Source: Lachnospira multipara LB2003
GTDB lineage: Bacteria; Bacillota; Clostridia; Lachnospirales; Lachnospiraceae
Direction of reading: 5' to 3'
Assembly: GCF_000702205.1 (NCBI RefSeq)
Contig: NZ_JNKW01000014.1
Coordinates: 1-52,087 of the forward strand
Length of the DNA stretch: 52,087 nucleotides
Below are positions 1 through 8,337 of this stretch, in pieces. Every line of letters starts with the position of its first letter. Within the stretch, counting starts at the first letter, position 1. The notes beneath the pieces are model-generated. The model saw only the letters and a program-made list of their open reading frames with translations. It did no database searches and was not told the DNA's origin. The position numbers and the translations under genes were made by a program.

Positions 1-774
1 CCAGTAGCAGAGATGCCAGTAATGGAAGAACCTCCAGTGGCAGAAGAAACACCGGTAGTAGAAGAACCAGTGGAAGAAATGGTGGCAGAAATGCCAGTGA
101 CAGAAGAAGTTCCAGTAGTTGAGGAAACACCAGTAATGGAAGAACCTTCAGTAGCAGAAGAAGCACCGGTAGCAGAGGAAATGCCAGTGGCAGAAGAGGT
201 TCCAGTGGCAGAGAAAGTTCCAGTAGTTGAAGAAACACCAGTAGTAGAAGAAGTTCCAGTGGCAGAAATGCCAGTAATGGAAGAGATGCCAGTGGCTGAG
301 GATATTCCGGTAATGGAAGAACCTTCAGTAGCAGAAGAAACCACAGTAGCCGAGGAAATGCCAGTAGTTGAAGAAACACCGGTGGAAGAGATGGTGGCAG
401 AGATGCCAGTGACTGAGGAAGTTCCAGTGGCGGAGGAAATGCCAGTAATGGAAGAGACCCCAGTAGCTGAAGAAATACCGGTAGTGGAAGAAGCACCGGT
501 AGAAGAAATGGTGGCAGAAATGCCAGTAGCTGAGGATGTATCAGTGGCTGAGGAAACACCAGTAATGGAAGAGCCACCAGTAGAAGAAATGATGGCAGAG
601 ATGCCAGTGGCAGAAGAAGTGCCAGTAGCCGAGGAAACACCAGTAGTGGAAGAAGTACCAGTGGAAGAAATGACGGCAGAAATACCAGTAATGGAAGAAA
701 CTCCAGTAGTGGAAGAAGCACCGGTGGAAGAGATGCCAGTGGCAGAAGAAGTGCCAGTAGCTGAGGAATCTGTT
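1..774 (+). repeat. 18-bp minisatellite coding for PVxEEx hexapeptides
   Basis: The DNA is a head-to-tail series of degenerate 18-bp units, consensus close to CCAGTAGCAGAAGAAACA, kept in frame throughout. Units vary mainly at the third residue (GCA, GTA, ATG, ACT) and the last residue. A longer variant unit recurs several times (near 65-95, 385-410, 500-525, 580-605, 660-685). Tracts of this kind expand and contract by slippage or recombination, so length may differ between strains. Confidence 0.9.
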
Positions 775-1512
775 GTTGATGTTGAATCTATAGTTGAGAC
801 TCCTGAGGAAGAAGTTAATACTAATCCAGTTAAATCATTAGTTGCTGAAATGCTAGAATTAACAGAGGCAGCTGAGAAGGCTACAATGGATAGAATAGAG
901 GGCACTAAGTCTGTATTACAGAATATATTAGATATTGAATCAGATGAAATAGAAATAGTTGATCCTAATGTTGATATATTAGCAGAGCTTGAGAATTCTA
1001 ATTACGAGTTACCTAATGTGGAAGAACAGGTAGTTGAATTTGTTGGCGAAGGAGAATCATTTGAGGATGCAGAAGCTACAGAAACTACAAATCTTGAAGA
1101 GACAGCTCAGATGGAAGCAGAAGCTGTAGAGGAGACAGCTCAGATGGAAACAGAACCCGTAGAGGAAGCAGCTCAAGTAACGGAAGAAGTACAGACCATG
1201 GAAATGCCGGCAATGGAAGAGTCTGTAACAGAAGAGCCGGTAACAGAAGAAGCTTTGGCACAAGACAAAGAAATCAACATTACAATTGATACTAGTGCTA
1301 TTACTTCGCCAGATGATAATCGACCAATTTTTACAGATTATGAAAGCTATATTGATGGTTTTGACGTAAGGCCAGAATATGACGATTATGAAATGGCAAT
1401 TGATAAGGCTTATGCTCAGAAAAAAATACATCATAAAGTTATTCAGATTGATGAAGGTTGGGTGGCAAGTATTAGCATAGCTGAAGGTATTTTAGTAGAA
1501 ATAGAATCATAA
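1..1512 (+). CDS. Hexapeptide-repeat acidic protein, 5' partial
   Basis: The reading frame is open from base 1, so the true start lies to the left of the window. Codons 1 to about 258 are a near-continuous array of a proline-valine-acidic hexapeptide (PV-x-E-E-x, with x mostly A, V, M or T), broken by a longer variant containing VEEMVAEM. After the array come about 170 residues of non-repetitive acidic sequence with a second, weaker ETAQME-type repeat (around codons 365-390). A compact C-terminal segment of about 65 residues is richer in aromatic residues and ends in VEIES. No membrane segment, LPXTG signal or catalytic motif is visible. The composition suggests an extended, strongly negative stalk or spacer; I do not recognise the family and assign no function. 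It ends at a strong terminator. Confidence 0.8.
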   Translation, partial: PVAEMPVMEEPPVAEETPVVEEPVEEMVAEMPVTEEVPVVEETPVMEEPSVAEEAPVAEEMPVAEEVPVAEKVPVVEETPVVEEVPVAEMPVMEEMPVAEDIPVMEEPSVAEETTVAEEMPVVEETPVEEMVAEMPVTEEVPVAEEMPVMEETPVAEEIPVVEEAPVEEMVAEMPVAEDVSVAEETPVMEEPPVEEMMAEMPVAEEVPVAEETPVVEEVPVEEMTAEIPVMEETPVVEEAPVEEMPVAEEVPVAEESVVDVESIVETPEEEVNTNPVKSLVAEMLELTEAAEKATMDRIEGTKSVLQNILDIESDEIEIVDPNVDILAELENSNYELPNVEEQVVEFVGEGESFEDAEATETTNLEETAQMEAEAVEETAQMETEPVEEAAQVTEEVQTMEMPAMEESVTEEPVTEEALAQDKEINITIDTSAITSPDDNRPIFTDYESYIDGFDVRPEYDDYEMAIDKAYAQKKIHHKVIQIDEGWVASISIAEGILVEIES

Positions 1513-1518
1513 AAATAT

Positions 1519-1559
1519 AAAGCCTTAAGTGTATTATTAAACAACTTAGGGCTTTATTT
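1519..1559 (+). terminator. Intrinsic terminator of the repeat protein gene
   Basis: A 12-bp stem (AAAGCCTTAAGT at 1519-1530 with ACTTAGGGCTTT at 1544-1555, one G-U pair) starts 6 bases after the stop codon, followed by a short T-rich stretch. Confidence 0.8.
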
Positions 1560-1588
1560 CAACTTTATCAAAAGAATACATTATATGC

Positions 1589-1617
1589 TTGATTTTTTAT
1601 ATGAAAATGGTTACTAT
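1589..1617 (+). promoter_or_regulatory. Probable promoter of the folate operon
   Basis: TTGATT at 1589-1594, a 17-base spacer and TACTAT at 1612-1617 fit a sigma-A promoter. The predicted start near 1624 lies about 35 bases before the THF aptamer, as expected for a riboswitch leader. Confidence 0.5.
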
Positions 1618-1657
1618 ATTGTCGTATATATCAGTGCATTAGATGTACTAACAATAT

Positions 1658-1754
1658 GCAGAGTAGATTTTGAAGCGTTAAGTGCTAGATGAACAGGGAG
1701 TTGTCGTCTAGACGAAAAGTATAAACTTGCGGTTTCAGATTCGCATCCCGCTGC
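1658..1754 (+). promoter_or_regulatory. THF riboswitch aptamer (folate operon leader)
   Basis: The segment reproduces the conserved core of the tetrahydrofolate riboswitch (THF-I) in order: AGTAGA (from 1662), GCGTTAAGTG (from 1675), GAA and GGGA with TTGTCGTC (about 1691-1708), ACGAA (about 1712), TTGCGGTTTCA and GCATCCCGCT. P1 closes with GCAG (1658-1661) and CTGC (1751-1754). It sits directly before a folC-folE-folP-folBK operon, the expected genetic setting. Binding of reduced folates would repress the operon through the expression platform just downstream. Confidence 0.93.
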
Positions 1755-1812
1755 TACATACCGAGAGTTTTACCTCCTTATGTAGTTGAGGAATTACATA
1801 AGGAGGTTTTTT
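1754..1812 (+). terminator. Riboswitch expression platform: terminator that also hides the folC ribosome binding site
   Basis: A perfect 13-bp stem (ACCTCCTTATGTA at 1772-1784 with TACATAAGGAGGT at 1795-1807) runs into six T residues. The right arm contains the folC Shine-Dalgarno site AAGGAGG (1800-1806), so the hairpin could stop both transcription and translation. A competing 7-bp stem, CTACATA (1754-1760) with TATGTAG (1779-1785), would act as anti-terminator. It shares base 1754 with P1 of the aptamer, which links ligand binding to terminator formation. Confidence 0.88.
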
Positions 1813-3117
1813 ATGCCTATGAATTACGAGGAAGCTATTAAGTATATTAAAAGTACTAATAGTAATGGCATGGTGCTAGGACTTGAGAGAATTACTAATT
1901 TGTTACACTATGTTGGAAACCCTCATAAAAAGTTAAAGTTTGTGCATGTTGCAGGAACTAACGGCAAGGGCTCAACGGTTTCGTTTTTGTCTCATATTCT
2001 AGAAAGTTCGTCATTAAAGGTAGGAGTCTATTCGTCACCAGCATTAACAGATTTTACAGAAATCATTAAAGTGAATAACAAATGCATTAGCAAGGAAGAT
2101 GTAGTAAAGTTAACAACACTTCTTCAAGTTGCTATTAAACAAATGGAGAAGGATGAACTTGATCTTCCAACAGAGTTTGAAATAACTACTGTTATGAGTT
2201 TTTTGTATTTTTTATCCATGGACTGTGATATTTGTTTATTAGAGGTAGGCCTTGGCGGATTGCTTGATTCTACTAATGTTATTGATACCTGTGAACTCGC
2301 TATTCTCACATCTATTAGTTTCGACCACGTTAGAGTTCTAGGTAATACATTAACAGAAATAGCAAAGCACAAATGCGGCATTATTAAAGACGGCGTAGAT
2401 GTTCTTACATGTGATCAGGACAACGAAGTATTAGAAGTTATAGAACAGGAAGTTAGAAGAAAAAAAGCAAGACTTCATTATTCAGAACTTCCAGTTGGCT
2501 TAAAAGCTGATTCTATTAGTTTAGATGGACAGACTTTTACAATGAATGGCATGGGTACTTTAAAAATCAATTTGGCAGGAGATTATCAGATATATAATGC
2601 GGCTCTTGCTATTAGTGCTGCTCACATTTTAAGAGAAAAGGGCTATAAAGGAATTACTACAGAGACTATTAGACAGGGTCTTATTAACTGCAAATGGCCA
2701 TGTAGGTTTGAATGTATATCAAAGAAACCTGTAATAGTAGTTGATGGAGGACACAATGCTAAAGGGATTGATGTACTTGTAAGTAGTATTTATAAGCACT
2801 TTAAGGACAAAAAAATTGTTTTTATAATGGGTGTATTAGCAGATAAGGATTATATGCATATGCTTAACAAAGTCACTCCACTTGCTAAAGAATTTGTGTG
2901 CATTACACCGCCAAATCCTAGGGCGCTAGATGCAGGCAATTTAAGCGAAATTATAAGTAAGGAATATAAGCTTAAAGCAGTTCCTAAGGATTCTTTAGAA
3001 GAAGCAGTAGACTATGTGCTTGCAAATACAACTGATAAAGATATAATTGTGGCTTTTGGCTCATTATATTATGTGGGGTTAATAAAAAACATTTTTATAA
3101 ATAGATTAAAAAAATAA
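1813..3117 (+). CDS. folC: Folylpolyglutamate / dihydrofolate synthase (FolC)
   Basis: Mur-ligase-type enzyme that adds glutamate to dihydropteroate or folates using ATP. The P-loop GTNGKGS is at residues 48-54. The LLEVGLGG motif and the C-terminal ligase domain (VVDGGHNAKG, later FIMGVLADKD) follow in the family order. Length is 434 residues, normal for FolC. The start at 1813 is preferred because AAGGAGG lies six bases upstream; an in-frame TTG at 1786 would sit inside the terminator loop. It is the first gene of the folate operon and is under direct THF riboswitch control. Whether it is bifunctional (DHFS plus FPGS) cannot be told from sequence, but no second folC is in the window. Confidence 0.93.
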   Translation: MPMNYEEAIKYIKSTNSNGMVLGLERITNLLHYVGNPHKKLKFVHVAGTNGKGSTVSFLSHILESSSLKVGVYSSPALTDFTEIIKVNNKCISKEDVVKLTTLLQVAIKQMEKDELDLPTEFEITTVMSFLYFLSMDCDICLLEVGLGGLLDSTNVIDTCELAILTSISFDHVRVLGNTLTEIAKHKCGIIKDGVDVLTCDQDNEVLEVIEQEVRRKKARLHYSELPVGLKADSISLDGQTFTMNGMGTLKINLAGDYQIYNAALAISAAHILREKGYKGITTETIRQGLINCKWPCRFECISKKPVIVVDGGHNAKGIDVLVSSIYKHFKDKKIVFIMGVLADKDYMHMLNKVTPLAKEFVCITPPNPRALDAGNLSEIISKEYKLKAVPKDSLEEAVDYVLANTTDKDIIVAFGSLYYVGLIKNIFINRLKK

Positions 3118-3143
3118 TGGTTTAGGAAGGTTAGGTGTGAGAA

Positions 3144-3695
3144 ATGTTTGATGACGAGAAGATAAAAGAAGGCGTTAGATTAATTCTTGAAGGTATTGGT
3201 GAAGATATTAACAGAGAAGGCTTAATCGAAACACCAGAAAGAGTAGCTAAGATGTATCATGAATTAGCTGCAGGATATAGTGATGATGCTAAAGAACATT
3301 TATCCAAGAGATTCCATGTAGATAATTCAGATATTGTTATGGAAAAAGACATATTCTTTTATTCATTATGCGAGCATCATATGTTGCCATTCTATGGAAA
3401 GGTGGCTGTAGCTTATATTCCTAATGGCGAGGTTGTTGGACTTAGTAAAATCGCTAGAACTGTTGAAGTTTATGCTAGAAGATTACAGATTCAGGAGCAG
3501 TTTACTAATCAGATTGCTGATGCATTTATGAAGGAGTTAGACTGTAAGGGCGTTATGGTTTATGTTGAGGCTGAGCATATGTGCATGACAATGAGAGGCA
3601 TTAAAAAACCAGGCTCTAAGACTGTTACAGTAGTTAAGCGTGGAGCATTTGAAGATGAAAAGCTAGAAAATACTTTTTATAGAATGTTAGGGTAA
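3144..3695 (+). CDS. folE: GTP cyclohydrolase I (FolE)
   Basis: Converts GTP to 7,8-dihydroneopterin triphosphate, the first step of folate synthesis. The zinc ligands are visible as C76 and H79 in SLCEHHMLP and C147 in EHMCMTMRG. Other family motifs are [20 protein letters not shown] and [10 protein letters not shown]. The 183-residue length matches bacterial FolE1. It follows folC by 26 bases and is nearly joined to the next gene (one base between stop and start). It is the zinc-dependent FolE1 type. Confidence 0.96.
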   Translation: MFDDEKIKEGVRLILEGIGEDINREGLIETPERVAKMYHELAAGYSDDAKEHLSKRFHVDNSDIVMEKDIFFYSLCEHHMLPFYGKVAVAYIPNGEVVGLSKIARTVEVYARRLQIQEQFTNQIADAFMKELDCKGVMVYVEAEHMCMTMRGIKKPGSKTVTVVKRGAFEDEKLENTFYRMLG

Positions 3696-3696
3696 T

Positions 3697-4179
3697 ATGG
3701 ATAGAGTCAATAGAATACTGAATAATAATACATATAAAACTAATTTAGACTCTTTAAAAGAGTTGGAAAAAAATAGAACATTTTGTAGACATGGTCTGGA
3801 GCATTTACTTGATGTTGCCAGACTAGCCTACATTGAAAATTTAGAGAAAGGGCTAGGTATAGATAAAAGTATTATTTATGCCACAGCCCTTCTTCACGAT
3901 TTAGGAAGAGTTTTAGAGTATAAGGAAAATTTGCCACATGATAAGGCAAGTGTACTATTAGCTAAGAAAATTTTGCCAGAGTGTGGATTTGGCGAAGATG
4001 ATATTAAGCTTATTTGTATGGCAATTGGGGAACACAAGAATATTAAAGAACTAGAGGATAAGGGACTTTGCGGACTTATTTACAGGGCTGATAAAAAATC
4101 AAGAAACTGTTTTTGTTGTAATGCTATAGCAGACTGTAAATGGAGCAAAGAAAAGAAAAATTATACAATAGAAAGCTAA
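3697..4179 (+). CDS. HD-domain hydrolase in the folate operon
   Basis: A 160-residue HD-superfamily protein. Putative metal ligands are H32 and H36 (RHGLEHLLDV), the HD pair H67-D68 (ALLHDLGR) and H81-D82 (LPHDKAS). The C-terminus carries four closely spaced cysteines (in NCFCCNAIADCKW), an unusual extra that may bind metal. It begins one base after folE stops and is followed by folP, so translation is coupled. No Nudix-type dihydroneopterin triphosphate pyrophosphatase (FolQ/NudB) is present in this otherwise nearly complete operon. Supplying that missing dephosphorylation step is a reasonable guess but is not shown by sequence. The HD fold is clear; the substrate is not. Confidence 0.8.
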   Translation: MDRVNRILNNNTYKTNLDSLKELEKNRTFCRHGLEHLLDVARLAYIENLEKGLGIDKSIIYATALLHDLGRVLEYKENLPHDKASVLLAKKILPECGFGEDDIKLICMAIGEHKNIKELEDKGLCGLIYRADKKSRNCFCCNAIADCKWSKEKKNYTIES

Positions 4180-4209
4180 TATTAAGGACAGAATTTAGGA
4201 GTAAGGAAA

Positions 4210-5016
4210 ATGATAATTGGAAATAAAGAATTTGACTTAGATAACAAGGGCTACATTATGGGAATTCTTAATGTTACACCAGATTCATTTAGCGATGGTG
4301 GCAAGTGGAACGATGTTAATAAAGCACTTGAACATGCAAAAGAAATGGTAAATATGGGAGCTACAATTATTGATGTTGGTGGAGAATCCACAAGACCTGG
4401 ATATACTAAGATTAGTGATGAAGAGGAAATAAATAGAGTTGTCCCAGTAATAAAGGCTATTAAAGAAAATCTTAGTGTGGCTGTTTCAATAGATACATAT
4501 AAGTCAGAAGTAGCAAGGGCTGCACTTAATGCAGGTGCAGATATGGTAAATGACATATGGGGCCTTAAATATGATAAGAATATGGCAGCAGTTGTAAGTG
4601 AATATGAAGTTCCTGTGTGTATTATGCATAACAGAGATAATGAGAACTACAATTCATTTATGGATGATGTAATAGCTGATTTAAAGGAATCTATAAAAAT
4701 CGCTAAAGAAGCCAATATTAAAGATGAGAATATTATGATAGACCCAGGAGTTGGCTTTGCAAAAAGCCTAGAGCAGAACTTAGAAATAACTAATAAGCTT
4801 GAAAGGTTAGGAGAATTAGGATATCCAATACTACTTGCAACTTCGAGAAAATCTATGATTGGACTTACATTAAATGTAGATAAAAATGAAAGAGTGGAAG
4901 GTACAGTTGCAACCACAGTAATTGGTGCTATGAAGGGCGCAAGTATTTTTAGAGTTCATGACGTTTTGGAAAATAAAAGGGCATTAGATATGACTATGGC
5001 AATCAAAAGGAGTTAG
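4210..5016 (+). CDS. folP: Dihydropteroate synthase (FolP)
   Basis: Joins p-aminobenzoate to hydroxymethyl-dihydropterin pyrophosphate; this is the sulfonamide target. Recognised by GILNVTPDSFSDGG near the N-terminus, IDVGGESTRPGY, the SIDTYK and NDIWGL strands, DPGVGFAKS, and ATSRKSMIG with the pterin-site lysine and arginine. It is 268 residues, a complete TIM-barrel enzyme. It lies 30 bases after the HD gene and 3 bases before folBK, in the folate operon. Confidence 0.96.
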   Translation: MIIGNKEFDLDNKGYIMGILNVTPDSFSDGGKWNDVNKALEHAKEMVNMGATIIDVGGESTRPGYTKISDEEEINRVVPVIKAIKENLSVAVSIDTYKSEVARAALNAGADMVNDIWGLKYDKNMAAVVSEYEVPVCIMHNRDNENYNSFMDDVIADLKESIKIAKEANIKDENIMIDPGVGFAKSLEQNLEITNKLERLGELGYPILLATSRKSMIGLTLNVDKNERVEGTVATTVIGAMKGASIFRVHDVLENKRALDMTMAIKRS

Positions 5017-5019
5017 GGT

Positions 5020-5868
5020 ATGAATTTAGAAGATTTAGATCAGATACATATAGATGGACTTGAGGTTTTTGCTAAACATGGCGTGTTTAAAGAAGAACAA
5101 TTTCTTGGACAAAAATTCATTGTAAATGCAGTGCTTTATACTAACACAAGAAACGCTGCCACAACAGATAATCTTGATTTATCGATTAATTACGCAGAAA
5201 TTTCAAATCAGATAACTGATTTCATGAAAAATCATACATATAAATTAATTGAAACAGTAGCAGAAAAGTTAGCTAGGTATCTTCTACTTAATACCAAAGG
5301 TTTAGAAGCTATTTCATTAGAAATAAAAAAACCATGGGCACCTGTTAATTTACCGCTTGAAAGCGTCTCAGTGAAAATACGCCGCAGTTGGCATGTAGCC
5401 TACGTTGCGCTGGGTTCTAACATGGGAGACAGAAAAAAATTTCTTGACGATGCCATAAATTCGTTAGATAATCTAGATTGTGTGCGTGTAAAAGAGGTAT
5501 CTGATTTCATCGAAACTCTGCCTTATGGAGGAGTACAACAGGATGATTTCCTTAATGGTTGTGTTAGAATTCAGACTCTATATTCACCAAATGAATTGCT
5601 GGATAAATTACATGAAATAGAAAATGAAGCAGGAAGGAAAAGAACAATTCATTGGGGTCCAAGAACATTGGATTTAGATATAATCTTTTACGATGATCTT
5701 GTAGTTAACTCTAAAGATTTAAGCATACCACATTTACAAATGCATTTAAGAGATTTTGTTTTGGTTCCGTTGGCTCAGATTGCACCTTGGGTTCGACATC
5801 CGATTTTTGGTACAACCGTTGCAGAGCTTCTTGAAGCAAATAAGAAAAATTATATTAAAGAAAAATAA
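5020..5868 (+). CDS. folBK: Fused dihydroneopterin aldolase / HPPK (FolB-FolK)
   Basis: Bifunctional enzyme for two successive pterin steps. Residues 1 to about 120 are FolB (EVFAKHGVFKEEQFLGQ, DLSINYAEI, TVAEKLARYLL, with the EIKKPWAP ending). From about 126 comes FolK, beginning YVALGSNMGDRKKFLD and including the ATP and metal motif GPRTLDLDIIFYDD and IPHLQMHLRDFVLVPL. The FolB-FolK fusion is common in Clostridia. The gene follows folP by three bases and lies 29 bases before the transporter, with no terminator between. Confidence 0.95.
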   Translation: MNLEDLDQIHIDGLEVFAKHGVFKEEQFLGQKFIVNAVLYTNTRNAATTDNLDLSINYAEISNQITDFMKNHTYKLIETVAEKLARYLLLNTKGLEAISLEIKKPWAPVNLPLESVSVKIRRSWHVAYVALGSNMGDRKKFLDDAINSLDNLDCVRVKEVSDFIETLPYGGVQQDDFLNGCVRIQTLYSPNELLDKLHEIENEAGRKRTIHWGPRTLDLDIIFYDDLVVNSKDLSIPHLQMHLRDFVLVPLAQIAPWVRHPIFGTTVAELLEANKKNYIKEK

Positions 5869-5897
5869 GAATAGTTGAAAGTAGGAGATTAATATTT

Positions 5898-7814
5898 ATG
5901 GCAAATAATAAAGACTTTAAACCATATATCTCAGCAGATCAGGTTATGCCAGAAATAACACCAACATCAGTTATTCTAGGTGTTTTATTAGCAGTTATTT
6001 TCGGTGCGGCTAATGCATACTTAGGCCTTAGAGTTGGTATGACTGTATCAGCGTCAATTCCAGCAGCAGTTATTTCAATGGGTGTAATTAGAATGATCCT
6101 TAAAAAGGACTCAATTCTTGAGAACAACTTGGTACAGACAATTGGTTCAGCTGGTGAATCAGTAGCAGCAGGTGCTATTTTTACATTACCTGCAATTTTT
6201 ATGTGGATTGAAGAGGGATATGATGTTACCCTTTCAGTAGTAGCTATTGCAGTAGTTTCTATTTGTGGTGGTTTACTTGGTGTTTTATTTATGATTCCAC
6301 TTCGTAAGGCATTAATTGTTAAGGAACATGGGGTATTACCTTATCCAGAAGGTACAGCATGTGCAGAAGTATTAATTGCTGGTGAAGAGGGCGGTAATGC
6401 AGCAGGTACAGTATTTGCAGGATTAGGCATTGCAGCTGCATTTAAATTTATTGCAGATGGCTTAAAGCTTTTCCCTAGTGAAATTTCATATAGTTTTAAG
6501 AGTTATAAGGGTTCTGGTGTGGGTATGGATACTCTTCCAGCACTCCTTGGTGTAGGTTATATTTGTGGAGCTAGAATTTCATCATATATGATGGCAGGTG
6601 GTATTCTTGCTTGGTTAGTAATTATGCCATTACTTGTAGCATTTGGTGCAGACGCTACAGTTTTCCCAGCAACTGTTCAGATTTCACAGATGACAGTTGA
6701 TGAAGTTTGGAGCTCATATATTAGATATATCGGTGCTGGTGCTGTAGCAGCAGGCGGTATTATTTCTCTTGTGAAATCACTTCCACTTATTGTTAAGACA
6801 TTTGGTGAGAATATTAAATCACTTAAGAATTCTGATAAGACAGCTTCAACTTTAAGAACAGACAAGGATCTTGATATTAAGGTGATTATTTTAATCATCG
6901 CAGCTTGTTTAGTTGTATTAGTTGCTGTACCTTCAACACATATTAATATTGGAACAGCACTTCTTATTGTTATTTTTGGTTTCTTCTTTGCAACTGTTTC
7001 TTCAAGAATGGTTGGTTTAGTAGGAAGCTCTAATAACCCAGTATCAGGTATGGCTATTGCAACTTTAATTATTACAACAGTAATCCTTAAGGCAACTGGT
7101 GTAGTTGGTGGCCTTGGTATGACAATAGCTATTATGATTGGTACTGTTATTTGTATTATTGCTGCTATTGCAGGTGATACATCACAGGATTTAAAGACAG
7201 GTTATATAATTGGTTCAACACCTAGAAATCAGCAGATTGGCGAAATTATTGGTGTTATTGCTGCTGGTCTTGCAATGACTGGTGTTATGGTGCTTCTTAA
7301 TAACGCTTGGGGCTTTGGTACACAGGAACTTCCAGCACCACAGGCAACATTAATGAAACTTGTAGTTGAAGGCGTTATGGGTGGTAACTTACCTTGGAAC
7401 CTTGTATTTGTTGGTGTATTTATTGCAGTAGTTATTGAATTCCTTGCAATTCCAGTATTACCAGTAGCAATTGGTCTTTACTTACCAATTCATTTATCAG
7501 TTCCAATTATGATTGGTGGCTTAATTAGATATTGGTTAGACCATAAGAAGTATAAGAATGATGGAGATAAGGATAAGGTAACAACAGCAGGTATTCTTTA
7601 TTCTTCAGGTTTAATTGCTGGTGAAGGTTTAGTTGGTATTATTTTAGCTGTATTTGCTGTAATTTCAGTTGGCAATGGCAATACAATTGCAGATGTAATT
7701 GATTTAACAGCTAGAGGAATCGATTTAGGAAGTATCGGAAGCTTAGTATTCTTCTTATTATTAACACTTTCATTAATTAAATTTACAGTGTGGAATAAGA
7801 AAAATTATAAGTAA
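5898..7814 (+). CDS. OPT-family oligopeptide transporter
   Basis: A 638-residue, very hydrophobic protein with about 14-16 predicted membrane spans, starting with the OPT signature region (ITPTSVILGVLLAVIFGAAN followed by AYLGLRVGMTVSASIPAAV). Later motifs are GVLPYPEGTACAEVLIAGE and VGSSNNPVSGMAIATL, typical of the bacterial OPT branch. OPT proteins import peptides or metal-peptide complexes by proton symport. The substrate here is unknown. No terminator separates it from folBK, so it may be read through from the riboswitch-controlled operon; a folate-related cargo is only a speculation. It ends in a strong terminator. Confidence 0.9.
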   Translation: MANNKDFKPYISADQVMPEITPTSVILGVLLAVIFGAANAYLGLRVGMTVSASIPAAVISMGVIRMILKKDSILENNLVQTIGSAGESVAAGAIFTLPAIFMWIEEGYDVTLSVVAIAVVSICGGLLGVLFMIPLRKALIVKEHGVLPYPEGTACAEVLIAGEEGGNAAGTVFAGLGIAAAFKFIADGLKLFPSEISYSFKSYKGSGVGMDTLPALLGVGYICGARISSYMMAGGILAWLVIMPLLVAFGADATVFPATVQISQMTVDEVWSSYIRYIGAGAVAAGGIISLVKSLPLIVKTFGENIKSLKNSDKTASTLRTDKDLDIKVIILIIAACLVVLVAVPSTHINIGTALLIVIFGFFFATVSSRMVGLVGSSNNPVSGMAIATLIITTVILKATGVVGGLGMTIAIMIGTVICIIAAIAGDTSQDLKTGYIIGSTPRNQQIGEIIGVIAAGLAMTGVMVLLNNAWGFGTQELPAPQATLMKLVVEGVMGGNLPWNLVFVGVFIAVVIEFLAIPVLPVAIGLYLPIHLSVPIMIGGLIRYWLDHKKYKNDGDKDKVTTAGILYSSGLIAGEGLVGIILAVFAVISVGNGNTIADVIDLTARGIDLGSIGSLVFFLLLTLSLIKFTVWNKKNYK

Positions 7815-7837
7815 ATTCTATTTTGCTTAAATATAAT

Positions 7838-7897
7838 AAAGGCTCTCTGTTAGAATAATGTGTAATTTATTGCATAGATTCTAGCGGGGAGCTTTTT
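7838..7897 (+). terminator. Intrinsic terminator after the OPT gene
   Basis: A long stem of 19 pairs including several G-U pairs, AAAGGCTCTCTGTTAGAAT (7838-7856) with ATTCTAGCGGGGAGCTTTT (7878-7896), ends in a T run. Confidence 0.85.
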
Positions 7898-7915
7898 AGA
7901 ATTAATATACTTTTC

Positions 7916-7944
7916 TTGACGAGTATTTTTGATTGTGTGACAAT
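7916..7944 (+). promoter_or_regulatory. Possible promoter of the pqqD-like / GH28 pair
   Basis: TTGACG at 7916-7921, a 17-base spacer and GACAAT at 7939-7944 preceded by TG (extended -10). The -10 is imperfect. Confidence 0.4.
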
Positions 7945-7977
7945 AAATTAGAAATTATTTAGAAAGCGGTGAATATA

Positions 7978-8319
7978 GTGAAGAAGGATAAGAAAAAAGA
8001 AAATTATCTCGATAAAATTCCGTATATACCAGAGGATAGAAAGTGGGAACTAAAGGGTGGAATAGTGTATGTAACACAGGTAAATAAAGGCTTTTATAAT
8101 TCTATAGCCCAGAAACTTTTTAAGACACCAAAGACTAGTCAGATTAAACTTGAGGGACTTGGTAGTTTTATTTGGCAGCAAATAGATGGCAATAGAAGTA
8201 TTTATGATATTGGAATGCTTGTGGCAGATAAATACGGAGAGAAGGCCAATCCTTTATATGAGAGATTGTCACAATACATTAAGACATTGGACAATTTAGG
8301 ATTTATTCAATTTAAATAA
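7978..8319 (+). CDS. PqqD-like (RRE-fold) protein
   Basis: A small protein (113 residues from this start) with a charged N-terminus and the PqqD core: a KGFYNSIAQKLF strand-turn segment, LEGLGSFIWQQIDG, RSIYDIGMLV and the closing helix YIKTLDNLGFIQF. PqqD domains bind precursor peptides for radical SAM enzymes, but none is encoded nearby and no small precursor gene was found. The GTG at 7978 is chosen because GGTGA lies six bases before it; the GTG at 7969 is the alternative. It is three bases from the first possible start of the GH28 gene, so the two are almost certainly co-transcribed. Its role in this pair is unknown. Confidence 0.75.
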   Translation: MKKDKKKENYLDKIPYIPEDRKWELKGGIVYVTQVNKGFYNSIAQKLFKTPKTSQIKLEGLGSFIWQQIDGNRSIYDIGMLVADKYGEKANPLYERLSQYIKTLDNLGFIQFK

Positions 8320-8337
8320 CAGATGGAGATTAGAAAG

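Noticed and set aside
1-774. Tandem repeats as a CRISPR array
   Set aside because: No unique spacers; the units are contiguous, degenerate and keep one reading frame, so this is coding repeat DNA.
1057-1434. 125-codon minus-strand ORF opposite the repeat protein
   Set aside because: Shadow of the acidic gene (Glu/Asp codons read as Phe/Leu/Ser on the other strand); cysteine- and phenylalanine-rich nonsense with no ribosome site.
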